8,278 bases of DNA, taken from contig DJYX01000234.1 in assembly GCA_002450295.1 (NCBI GenBank), positions 1 through 8,278 of the forward strand, in the 5' to 3' direction. The notes below the pieces were generated by a model, which was not told the origin of the DNA, did not search any database, and saw only the letters and a program-made list of their open reading frames with translations. Position 1 is the stretch's first letter. Each line of letters begins with the position of its first letter. The DNA comes from Deltaproteobacteria bacterium UBA6967. GTDB lineage: Bacteria > SAR324 > NAC60-12. The translations under genes and the position numbers were made by a program. This document shows positions 1 to 6,519 of this stretch, piece after piece.

Positions 1-443
1 AATTTCCAATAATTCTTAGCTGCATTTAAAAGCATCTCTCGACAAGTTGCTCCAATTCTTTGGAAATGCTTGCTCCATCCTTTAAGTGAAGCACTTCCAC
101 CTGTAATTTGCATTTGTAATACATCATTTGTAAATTTTGCAACTAATGGGTGCTTGAAACTAGGATGATGAATAGTCTGAATTTCTTCAATAAGATTAAC
201 ATCTGAGTTGAGCTCTTCAAGAACACTCATCGCAAGCGCGGTGTAGATACCTTGACCCATTTCCACAACAGGAACACCCAGTCGAATCTTGCCCTCCCTA
301 GTAATCTGTAAAAAAGGACTTAATGAAATTGGTGATTTTCCCACGTTCGCAGATATTGAATTCTCAAAACCCAATATAAGACCGCCTGTGACCAGTGCTG
401 AGCTTTTTAAAAAATCTCGCCGATTCAGTGCAACAATTTTCAT
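1..443 (-). CDS. Molybdopterin-binding subunit of an IorB-type molybdenum hydroxylase, N-terminal part (runs off window)
   Basis: Translating the minus strand from the ATG at 443 gives 147 codons open to the window edge, so only the N-terminus is visible. It begins with a twin-arginine signal, N-R-R-D-F-L-K at residues 7-13, then a hydrophobic stretch (about 15-26) ending LGFE. This predicts folded export through Tat to the periplasm. Family hallmarks follow: V-E-M-G-Q-G-I-Y-T (60-68), as in the first molybdopterin-domain motif, and a [10 protein letters not shown] block (114-123) followed by [10 protein letters not shown] (129-138), typical of IorB-like large subunits. The family (isoquinoline 1-oxidoreductase or aldehyde dehydrogenase beta subunits of the xanthine oxidase superfamily) hydroxylates N-heterocycles or oxidises aldehydes with molybdenum cytosine dinucleotide. 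The substrate cannot be read from this fragment. The ATG overlaps the stop of the iron-sulfur gene by four bases (ATGA), and GAAGGA sits just upstream, so the two subunits are translationally coupled. The catalytic C-terminal glutamate lies outside the window. Confidence -1.
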   Translation of the reverse strand, partial: MKIVALNRRDFLKSSALVTGGLILGFENSISANVGKSPISLSPFLQITREGKIRLGVPVVEMGQGIYTALAMSVLEELNSDVNLIEEIQTIHHPSFKHPLVAKFTNDVLQMQITGGSASLKGWSKHFQRIGATCREMLLNAAKNYWK

Positions 444-901
444 GCTTCCTTCTTTTGAATCTCAGCAGCCCGATGAATGGCAGCCCGCACTTGGTTGTAG
501 GTTCCACAGCGGCAAATATTTGTAAGGAGTCGGTCAATCATTTGATCCTCGGGCTCTGGCATCATCTTCAAAAAAGCTGCTGTCGCCATGATGAATCCGG
601 GTTGACAGTAGCCACATTGAGGAACATCAATCTCTGCCCAAGCACGCTGAACCGGATGTTGATTATCTTCTGAAAGACCCTCGATTGTAATGATGTTTTT
701 TCCGGCTACTTCTTCAAGAGTTTCTCCACAGGAGCGGACAGCCTTCCCATTGACGTGGACTGTACAGGAGCCGCAGTTTTGAATGCCGCAGCCATATTTG
801 GTGCCGGTGAGCTTGAGATGCTCTCTGAGAACCCAAAGAAGGGGAGTTGTTGGATCTACATCCAATTGGTGGGTTTGGCCGTTTACAGTCAATCCGATCA
901 T
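440..901 (-). CDS. (2Fe-2S)-binding small subunit of a molybdenum hydroxylase (IorA-type)
   Basis: This 153-residue protein has the full length and layout of the xanthine oxidase family iron-sulfur subunit. The N-terminal plant-ferredoxin-like domain has C38-x4-C43-x2-C46-x11-C58, which holds one (2Fe-2S) cluster. The C-terminal helical domain has C96-G-Y-C99 and C130-R-C132, which hold the second cluster, the one closest to the molybdenum cofactor. All eight cluster cysteines are present. It passes electrons from the molybdenum subunit, encoded next at 443, to an acceptor. IorA-type enzymes lack the FAD subunit found in CoxM/XdhB systems, and the gene following directly is the large subunit, which supports the two-subunit type. 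There is no signal peptide, so it is probably carried through Tat with its RR-bearing partner. The start is an ATG with a strong AGGAGG four bases upstream. The preceding chemoreceptor gene ends 67 bases upstream, so an independent transcript is possible. Confidence -1.
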   Translation of the reverse strand: MIGLTVNGQTHQLDVDPTTPLLWVLREHLKLTGTKYGCGIQNCGSCTVHVNGKAVRSCGETLEEVAGKNIITIEGLSEDNQHPVQRAWAEIDVPQCGYCQPGFIMATAAFLKMMPEPEDQMIDRLLTNICRCGTYNQVRAAIHRAAEIQKKEA

Positions 902-968
902 ACTTCCTCCTTTGGAATATGTCCTTAGGCGGACAAAAATTGAACCCTCGAAGGGGAACGATTATGGA
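902..968 (-). terminator. Possible weak terminator between chemoreceptor and hydroxylase genes
   Basis: After the chemoreceptor stop, the minus strand reads a short stem CCCT-TCG-AGGG (about 947-957) followed within five bases by TTTTT. A second small stem, TGTCC/GGACA with a six-base loop, follows near 919-934. The first stem has only four base pairs, so termination would be inefficient at best. The 67-base gap could equally be read through. Confidence -1.
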
Positions 969-2573
969 CTACTCAAAAAAATCTTCTTCAGTGTTTGATT
1001 GATTTGTAAAGCGTGATTTTTTGTAGTTGGGCTCAGGGAGTGATTTGGAATCTTTTAGATTGTGGTCGCCCTCAATTCTTTTTTTGGTGGTGGCCTTTTT
1101 CTGGTAGTTGCGACGTTGTCCTGGGACAAAGAGTTGACGTAAACGCTCTGCCTGCGAAGCCATTTGTTCGCTAGCTGCAGCACTCTGCTCGACCATTGTT
1201 GCATTCTCTTGAGTCAGTTGGTCCATGTCCATAATAGCTTTGTTGACCTGGTTGATCCCATTGGCGTGCTCTGCGGAGGCGACCTCTATGCTCTCCATCA
1301 CTTCGGAGAACTCAATGACCGCTCGAAGAATTGCTTCCAGATTCTCACTACTTTGTTGGTGGAGGCCTTCAAGAGTTGCTTGGGATTCAGTTCGCATTTC
1401 ACTAAGGGATTCGTCACTATCTTTAACAAACTCTCTCCCTTGCTGAATACTTTGCTTGCTGGTTTCAATCAGATTCCCAATTTCAGCAGCAGCCCTTGCA
1501 GAGCGATGCGCTAGTTTGCGTACCTCCGTGGCAACTACGGCAAATCCCTTTCCATGTTCCCCAGCACGAGCAGCTTCCACAGACGCATTCAGGGCTAGAA
1601 GGTTAGTCTGGAAAGAAATCTCGTTTATCAAGCTGATAATACCTTCAATTTTTTGAGAGTTGCTTGATATTGCTGACATTGCTCCAACGACACGTTCGTT
1701 GGTTCCTTGCAACTGTGTCAGGGTTTTTTCGTTTGAAGAGATCGCTTGGGTGACCGCAGCTAAAAGGTTGTCACGAACTTGATCTGCAGTTTGACGAGTT
1801 CCGCGCATCAACTGAGCAGCTTTCTTGGATTCTTCAGCATTATTTTCCATGATGCTCGACATCTGTTCCATCGAAGCTGCGGTTTCTTCGAGTGAAGAGC
1901 TTTGCCTCAGAGTCCGTTCTGAAAGTTCTATATTTGAATCGGCAATTTCTCGCGAACTTGTATCAAGTGAAAGAAGCATTTGTCCAACTGGTCTGGTAAT
2001 AAAGAGGTACACCGCCCCTAGTAAGCTCAAACTAGTTCCCAGGAGCATGGCAAGAATCAACCATGCTGAGGTAATTATTAATTCCTCACGTTGATTTTGT
2101 AGCTCCAGACGGCTCCAAATCAATCCCACATAGCCGGCCATTTCATCGCTGGCGAGCCGAGCTGGTTGAAGCAGGACCAGATTTTCCTCATTCTGCTCAA
2201 TCACAATTTGCCCTGTCTGGAGAGTTGGCAATCGATTCAGGATCAGTTGGTTGAGTTGGGTTTCAAAGTCTGCTTTTCCATATTCATAAATTTGAGTTCC
2301 CTCGAGATCATAGGCTCGCAGTAACACAAGATCATTCTTTGCGACACTCAAAAAGGCTTGGATGCGTTTCCCAATGATTCTCTCATCAGACAGGTGCAGC
2401 GCTGGAGCTAGTTCAGTGGACATCAAATCTGAAAGGCCTTGATAACGCTCAACAAAACGTTGGTCTGCCCTGTTTAGTTCCATTCCGATCAGAACAACCG
2501 CCATCAGTGTAAGAGCCAATCCTCCCCCAATCGTAATGAGTAGGAGCAATTTACTGCCAACAGAGAGTCTCAT
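969..2573 (-). CDS. Methyl-accepting chemotaxis protein, transmembrane, with abbreviated HAMP
   Basis: This 534-residue chemoreceptor has transmembrane helix 1 at about residues 9-31, a periplasmic domain at about 32-165, and helix 2 at about 166-192. The sensor domain pattern (a hydrophobic ALHLSDE helix, then [10 protein letters not shown] and YEYG) resembles CHASE8-type domains; this is a judgement by eye. Only about 17 residues after T-R-P-V (193-196) look like the first HAMP helix, and the sequence then enters the [13 protein letters not shown] methylation helix (225-237). The hairpin tip is canonical: [13 protein letters not shown] (318-330), then E-A-A-R-A-G-E (333-339) and [10 protein letters not shown] (343-352). 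It should bind CheW and CheA. The returning helix ends near 487, and a basic tail follows that ends EEDFFE, with no NWETF-like CheR tether. GGAG of the ribosome site lies in the end of the preceding DUF4399 gene, four bases upstream, so the two are co-translated. The ligand is unknown. Confidence -1.
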   Translation of the reverse strand: MRLSVGSKLLLLITIGGGLALTLMAVVLIGMELNRADQRFVERYQGLSDLMSTELAPALHLSDERIIGKRIQAFLSVAKNDLVLLRAYDLEGTQIYEYGKADFETQLNQLILNRLPTLQTGQIVIEQNEENLVLLQPARLASDEMAGYVGLIWSRLELQNQREELIITSAWLILAMLLGTSLSLLGAVYLFITRPVGQMLLSLDTSSREIADSNIELSERTLRQSSSLEETAASMEQMSSIMENNAEESKKAAQLMRGTRQTADQVRDNLLAAVTQAISSNEKTLTQLQGTNERVVGAMSAISSNSQKIEGIISLINEISFQTNLLALNASVEAARAGEHGKGFAVVATEVRKLAHRSARAAAEIGNLIETSKQSIQQGREFVKDSDESLSEMRTESQATLEGLHQQSSENLEAILRAVIEFSEVMESIEVASAEHANGINQVNKAIMDMDQLTQENATMVEQSAAASEQMASQAERLRQLFVPGQRRNYQKKATTKKRIEGDHNLKDSKSLPEPNYKKSRFTNQSNTEEDFFE

Positions 2574-2577
2574 CTCT

Positions 2578-3021
2578 TTACTCCACAGTGATGGTGATGA
2601 CTTCCGAAATTACAGGAGGGTCGTGAGGGATGTGTGAATAATCTCCCAAGATCAGTTGCAACGTGTGCTGGCCTGATGGTAGATCAACCTCCCATTCTGT
2701 TTGACCACCGCTCAGGTGGATATGATTCTCGCTTTTACTAGGAATTGCTTTGTTTGGATCAGGAGTTGGAGAATTTATTATTAGGTGATGATGTCCTGTG
2801 TCAGGCCAATCTACAAGGGCTGGAGCAATGCCCATCATAGAACTCAGGCCAAATCTGACAATGAATGGACTTTTGAGGACATCACCATCTTGAATATTAA
2901 CAAAATAAATCTTTGTTCCTTTAACTGAGGGAGTGTCTCCTGCGTAAATCTCAGGAATCGTTGCAAGAGTAGAAAGAATGAAGAGCAAAATACTTTTTTT
3001 AATATGGGTTGGCTTGATCAT
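2578..3021 (-). CDS. Secreted DUF4399 domain protein
   Basis: I chose the ATG at 3021 (147 residues). An in-frame TTG at 3039 would add six residues, but AAGGGAG lies seven bases before the ATG and overlaps the longer version. Residues 1-27 form a signal peptide: a basic start, a hydrophobic core at about 11-22, and cleavage after I-Y-A. The rest matches the DUF4399 pattern: [10 protein letters not shown] (37-46), [12 protein letters not shown] (51-62), D-T-G-H-H-H-L-I-I (74-82), [11 protein letters not shown] (99-109), and [15 protein letters not shown] (123-137). The fold is probably a small periplasmic beta-sandwich. The conserved histidines (77-79, 100, 102, 130, 133) suggest a metal or small-ligand site, but the family function is not established to my knowledge. 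It ends four bases before the chemoreceptor start, so the two form an operon and may be functionally linked. Confidence -1.
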   Translation of the reverse strand: MIKPTHIKKSILLFILSTLATIPEIYAGDTPSVKGTKIYFVNIQDGDVLKSPFIVRFGLSSMMGIAPALVDWPDTGHHHLIINSPTPDPNKAIPSKSENHIHLSGGQTEWEVDLPSGQHTLQLILGDYSHIPHDPPVISEVITITVE

Positions 3022-3098
3022 CAGAAATCTCCCTTGCAACCTTGGTCTTTTTGTTAAAGAAAAAATTCTAATTCTTTTCAGTTGATGATTCGAAAGAA

Positions 3099-3127
3099 CT
3101 TCTACCTAGTAAAGCGGAGAGAGTCAA
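3099..3127 (-). promoter_or_regulatory. Candidate sigma70-like promoter of the DUF4399-chemoreceptor operon
   Basis: On the minus strand, TTGACT (3122-3127, 5 of 6 to consensus) is followed after exactly 17 bases by TAGAAG (3099-3104, 4 of 6). Transcription would begin near 3092, giving a leader of about 70 bases before the ATG at 3021. The placement and spacing are good; the -10 box is only fair. Confidence -1.
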
Positions 3128-3137
3128 CTGACACTAC

Positions 3138-3163
3138 GAAATTTTGGTTAAATACAAAATTTC
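3138..3163. repeat. Perfect 9-base inverted repeat with 8-base spacer (possible operator)
   Basis: GAAATTTTG (3138-3146) and CAAAATTTC (3155-3163) are exact reverse complements separated by eight bases. The dyad sits 10 bases upstream of the -35 box of the candidate promoter at 3099-3127, where an activator or repressor could bind. There is no adjacent T-run in the direction of transcription, so a terminator is less likely. Arms this AT-rich in an AT-rich gap may arise by chance. Confidence -1.
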
Positions 3164-3346
3164 AATAAGAAAATTAATATTTTAAATTTTAATAATTCGG
3201 ACTTCTTTTACCCATGGCTTTGCTAAGTGAACTATGCTTGGTGGGAGTCAGGTGGAATAGGAATCGGGAAAGCTTGTAGGAGAGTCAGAGTACTTCGGTG
3301 TGTTGTGAAGATGATCTTTTCCTGAATCAAATTTTGTTTAATTTTT

Positions 3347-4288
3347 TTAAACCTGTTCGTTGAAAGCACCGCGCTGGCGCAACAATTCCCGATACAGTTT
3401 AGGATGTTTTTTGAAGGGCTCTCTGCCATGTGCCCAAAAGTGATTGTTGATCAATAGGATGTGTCCGGTGGGCAATGGGATGGAGAGTGTTTTTGGAGAT
3501 TTTTCCATTGAATGAGACATGTCCCTCAGAAAAAGGGCTTGCTCGATGGTATGTGGATACGCGAACTGGTCGATGAAACAGAGACAGGGCCGACCATTGC
3601 GCTGATAAAATGTCTGACGCTTTACAGAGACTGAAACATTTTTGCTTGGTGGAGATTTATATTCCATGGGAGTGTGTCCCAAAGGATGCTCCGCAAAGAT
3701 CTCCATTTCTTCCCAATCGTCCAGGTGTAACAGTCTGCTTTCGCCTCCCACCGCATTTTCTTCTTTGAGCTTAAGCAGCAAGACCCAGTCGGTTGTTTCG
3801 TCCACGTAAGTCCCATCCGTGTGCAGGGTAAAAAGACGATAGGCTTGCCTTAGGTAAGAGTCACTGTTGTCGGTGTCCTTTACATCAAAGCAGGCATAGT
3901 ACTTTCCACTCATGGAGTCGAAATTTGGTAAGCCAACCAAGTGACTGACTGCCGTGGAAATTTTGATCAAATCGTCTTTGTTAAGGTCGGGAGGAGTACT
4001 GATTTCCAAAGCTCCGGTTGCTCGGTCATGTAACGTTTCTACGAGGATTTTTTTGAGTGAGCCACCGCATTCTTCATCTAAAAGATGGGCCAGAACAAGC
4101 CGTTGATATGGAACGTATTCTAGCTCTTGAACACTGATTTCCTTGGTAGATGCTAGAAAGTTTTCAAGAGCAACCATTGGTAGATGTAGTTCCTGTAATC
4201 TCGGATTGAGTGAGTGGGAACGTGGTTTTAATTCTACTTTTGGGTAACTGGAAAAGCTGTGCATATTGGGATAGAAGATTGAGTACAC
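3347..4288 (-). CDS. glaH: CsiD/GlaH-family Fe(II)/2-oxoglutarate dioxygenase, probable glutarate 2-hydroxylase
   Basis: E. coli CsiD (GlaH) converts glutarate, 2-oxoglutarate and O2 into L-2-hydroxyglutarate, succinate and CO2 in the cytoplasm. This 313-residue protein (E. coli about 325) matches it, as I recall that sequence, in long blocks: F-D-S-M-S-G-K-Y-Y-A (123-132), D-N-S-D-S-Y-L-R-Q (140-148), L-H-T-D-G-T-Y-V-D-E (155-164), L-L-H-L-D-D-W-E (187-193), P-P-S-K-N-V-S (213-219), I-D-Q-F (239-242) and L-L-I-N-N-H-F-W-A-H-G-R (278-289). The iron triad is therefore H156, D158 and H287, with R304 and R306 in R-Q-R-G for 2-oxoglutarate. All key positions are present. The start is uncertain: a GTG at 4288, eight bases after the permease stop, or an ATG at 4264 giving 305 residues. 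Neither has a clear ribosome site, which suggests translational coupling. Its position after a TRAP transporter suggests it acts on the imported compound. No L-2-hydroxyglutarate oxidase (LhgO) gene adjoins it. Confidence -1.
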   Translation of the reverse strand: MYSIFYPNMHSFSSYPKVELKPRSHSLNPRLQELHLPMVALENFLASTKEISVQELEYVPYQRLVLAHLLDEECGGSLKKILVETLHDRATGALEISTPPDLNKDDLIKISTAVSHLVGLPNFDSMSGKYYACFDVKDTDNSDSYLRQAYRLFTLHTDGTYVDETTDWVLLLKLKEENAVGGESRLLHLDDWEEMEIFAEHPLGHTPMEYKSPPSKNVSVSVKRQTFYQRNGRPCLCFIDQFAYPHTIEQALFLRDMSHSMEKSPKTLSIPLPTGHILLINNHFWAHGREPFKKHPKLYRELLRQRGAFNEQV

Positions 4289-4296
4289 TTTTTTGA

Positions 4297-6471
4297 TCAG
4301 TGCTGAGAGTGAACCTTATTGCATCGGTTGCTATGGAAAATAATAGCCAGCACGGCAATCGCCCCTAAAATATTAAATAGTAAATTGAGAGGCCAGAACG
4401 ATAGCCCAGCACCAATGATTAAGACGGGCCAATACCAAATTGCCATCGGTCCTTCCGCGTACCGTGCAATCATTGCATTTGTAGCATAGATCCCGAACAA
4501 AGCAAAAAAACCAATCTGGCAAATTTCTAAGGCAGTACCGTTAACGAGAGGTGTGTAGGCGAAAAGTAAGGGAACGACATACAACCCCTTGGCAGCTTTC
4601 CAAGCCTGGAACCCTGTTGCCATGGGTGGGGACTTTGCAATTCCAGCTGCAGTAAAGGCGGCCAGACAAACTGGTGGAGTCACGTTACTGTCTTGGCTCA
4701 ACCAGAAAATGATTAGGTGTGCTACGAGCAAAAAGCCTGTCAGTACCTCAGCGTCCACCAGCATCGGGCGCATTGTCATGGCCACTTCAAAAGGGACAGC
4801 TGACATCAAACTGGAAGCCTCCTCCATTGTCATTCCCGTTGCCACTTTCGCAACATGAGGACTCTCAACGAGCATAAAAAGTGCGGCCTGCATCGGATCA
4901 GCAAGGCCATTAACCAACTTTTCAGTAATAATGGTATCTGCCAAAATTCCTGCTAAGGCAGGTGCACACAGAATCGCAAGAATGATATACGAGGCGGTTA
5001 CTGGTAGGCCCATTCCTAAAACCAGAGATGCCAATCCAATTAAGACTATCGCTAAAACGATGGAGCCTTGGGACCACTGAGCGATCATCAATGAAAATCC
5101 ATTGCCAATACCACTTGTGACAATCGCATTGTTGATCACTCCAATCGCCACCAACAAAATGGCGGTCAAAATACCCCCACGCATGCCAGCCAAACAAGCT
5201 TCAACGATCCGTTTGAGATTCATGACATTGGCTTGCAGTTCCTCGATTCCCATCAATCTCCCAATCAGCCAAGCTACCCAGGACACTCCGATTAAGACCG
5301 CAATGGAAGCAGATGCTGCGAAGCTTGGAGTTACACCTGCCATGAGAAAATAAATCATCACGGTCAATGGAATAATAAACGTGAGTGCTCCTGCCAAGAT
5401 TTTGGCTCGGCTGACACTCATATCTATCCCCTCTCCCACGCGGTATTTCACTGCTTCAATACGAACGGCAGAGGCGACTGACAGAAAGTAGATAACAGCT
5501 GGGACAATGGATACAGAAACAATTGTCGAATATGGAATTGCTGTGTAGCTCGCCATGACAAAGGCTCCAGCACCCATGATTGGGGGCATCAGCTGCCCTC
5601 CAGTGGATGCTGCTGCTTCAACTCCTCCAGCGAAGCGTCCCCGAAAACCACTGGATTTCATGAGTGGAATAGTGATTACTCCAGTAGAAGCTGTATTGGC
5701 CACAGCAGATCCGCTGATGGTTCCAGTCAAAGCTGAAGATAAAACTGCTACAAAAGCAGATCCACCTCGGATCCTACCCGCCACCACTTTTGATACTTCA
5801 ATCACGAAATCGCTGGCCCCAGAAATCACCAGAAAGCCGCCGAAGATCATGAACAAAGTTATGTTAGAAGAAGAAATGTTGGCGAGGATTCCGAAAAGGC
5901 CTTCATCATTATAAACTGTGCGGAACAACACGTCATCAAGTGGGAGACTGGCTGCTCGGAACACCCCTGGTAAGTATTCACCCAAAATCAGGATGTAGGA
6001 AAGCGCTAGGATTATGAGTACGGGAATCACCCAACCAGATACTCTTCTTGAAAAATCAATAGCTGCTACAACCAACACAAACCCAGCAAACCAATCAATA
6101 ATGTTGAATTGCCAAGCTTGACCTGTGATTGCCAGAGTATCCTCATAGATTCTGGATTCTGAGGCGATAACCCAACAAGCTGCCCAGGCAGCAACAAGCC
6201 CATAGACAAGGTCAAAAAGGATACTTTTCCGACCAAAAAGACGTGCTGGATAGATTACAGAGGCAAGAATGGCGAAGCCAGCGAAGTGAATTGCGTTTTG
6301 CCAGAGTACCGATTCGTTGATCAGCAGATTTGTAGCTACGTGCCAAATAGCGAACCCAACGGCTCCAATAATCAGCAGCCACTGAGTCAGTGTCTTGTTG
6401 ACAGAGTCGAGAGTTAACCACTCATCACGGTGTTCGTTGCCTGCAACATCACTATTTGATGAGGAGACCAT
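4297..6471 (-). CDS. TRAP transporter fused permease (DctQM), TAXI-associated
   Basis: This 724-residue integral membrane protein fuses the small and large TRAP subunits, as is usual for TAXI-type systems. After a hydrophilic N-terminus (1-28), the Q-like part has about four helices up to about 165. The M-like part carries the conserved signatures G-T-I-S-G-S-A-V-A-N-T-A-S-T-G (250-264), E-A-A-A-S-T-G-G-Q-L-M-P-P-I-M-G-A-G-A-F (285-304), G-M-G-L-P-V-T-A-S-Y (486-495) and S-N-V-T-P-P-V-C-L-A-A (595-605), which shape the two halves of the elevator-type transport domain. It should drive uptake of the compound captured by the binding protein encoded just upstream (6520-7536), probably with sodium as in other TRAP systems. 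The length is normal for fused permeases and no motif is broken. The ATG at 6471 has only a weak AGG before it, and a perfect hairpin lies 17 bases upstream. The dioxygenase follows after eight bases. Confidence -1.
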   Translation of the reverse strand: MVSSSNSDVAGNEHRDEWLTLDSVNKTLTQWLLIIGAVGFAIWHVATNLLINESVLWQNAIHFAGFAILASVIYPARLFGRKSILFDLVYGLVAAWAACWVIASESRIYEDTLAITGQAWQFNIIDWFAGFVLVVAAIDFSRRVSGWVIPVLIILALSYILILGEYLPGVFRAASLPLDDVLFRTVYNDEGLFGILANISSSNITLFMIFGGFLVISGASDFVIEVSKVVAGRIRGGSAFVAVLSSALTGTISGSAVANTASTGVITIPLMKSSGFRGRFAGGVEAAASTGGQLMPPIMGAGAFVMASYTAIPYSTIVSVSIVPAVIYFLSVASAVRIEAVKYRVGEGIDMSVSRAKILAGALTFIIPLTVMIYFLMAGVTPSFAASASIAVLIGVSWVAWLIGRLMGIEELQANVMNLKRIVEACLAGMRGGILTAILLVAIGVINNAIVTSGIGNGFSLMIAQWSQGSIVLAIVLIGLASLVLGMGLPVTASYIILAILCAPALAGILADTIITEKLVNGLADPMQAALFMLVESPHVAKVATGMTMEEASSLMSAVPFEVAMTMRPMLVDAEVLTGFLLVAHLIIFWLSQDSNVTPPVCLAAFTAAGIAKSPPMATGFQAWKAAKGLYVVPLLFAYTPLVNGTALEICQIGFFALFGIYATNAMIARYAEGPMAIWYWPVLIIGAGLSFWPLNLLFNILGAIAVLAIIFHSNRCNKVHSQH

Positions 6472-6488
6472 GTGAAGCCTAGGATGGA

Positions 6489-6511
6489 TGAGGCCAGTGA
6501 TACTGGCCTCA
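6489..6511 (-). promoter_or_regulatory. Intercistronic hairpin between binding-protein and permease genes
   Basis: TGAGGCCAGT (6489-6498) and ACTGGCCTCA (6502-6511) form a perfect ten-base-pair stem with a three-base loop. The hairpin begins eight bases after the binding-protein stop and ends 17 bases before the permease ATG. It has no following T-run, so it is not a standard terminator. Stems like this commonly protect the 3' end of the upstream message or let only part of transcription through, so the periplasmic binding protein is made in excess over the permease. The stem is seen directly; the role is inferred. Confidence -1.
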
Positions 6512-6519
6512 CAGCGGAA

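Larger units (their letters stand above)
3022..3346. other. AT-rich intergenic region between the dioxygenase and DUF4399 genes
   Basis: This 325-base gap separates two co-directional transcription units. It holds the candidate promoter at 3099-3127 and the dyad at 3138-3163. The stretch around 3160-3200 is almost pure A/T, as often seen upstream of active promoters. I found no convincing intrinsic terminator after the dioxygenase stop at 3347, although the A/T run right after that stop could slow polymerase. A short open frame entering from inside the dioxygenase gene has no family features. Confidence -1.

Noticed and set aside
1164..1514. 116-codon plus-strand open frame opposite the chemoreceptor gene
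   Set aside because: The minus strand encodes canonical chemoreceptor motifs here; the plus frame has no family features and is a shadow.
3022..3039. TTG start six codons upstream for the DUF4399 protein
   Set aside because: The AAGGGAG ribosome site lies within this extension and is spaced for the ATG at 3021, which also gives a normal signal peptide.
3232..3429. Open frame of 65 codons on the minus strand overlapping the end of the dioxygenase gene
   Set aside because: It lies partly inside the dioxygenase in another frame, matches no family I know, and its downstream half is AT-rich intergenic sequence.
5555..5914. 119-codon open frame on the plus strand opposite the TRAP permease gene
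   Set aside because: Its proline- and alanine-rich translation is the reverse reading of the conserved permease motifs; the minus-strand frame is clearly the gene.
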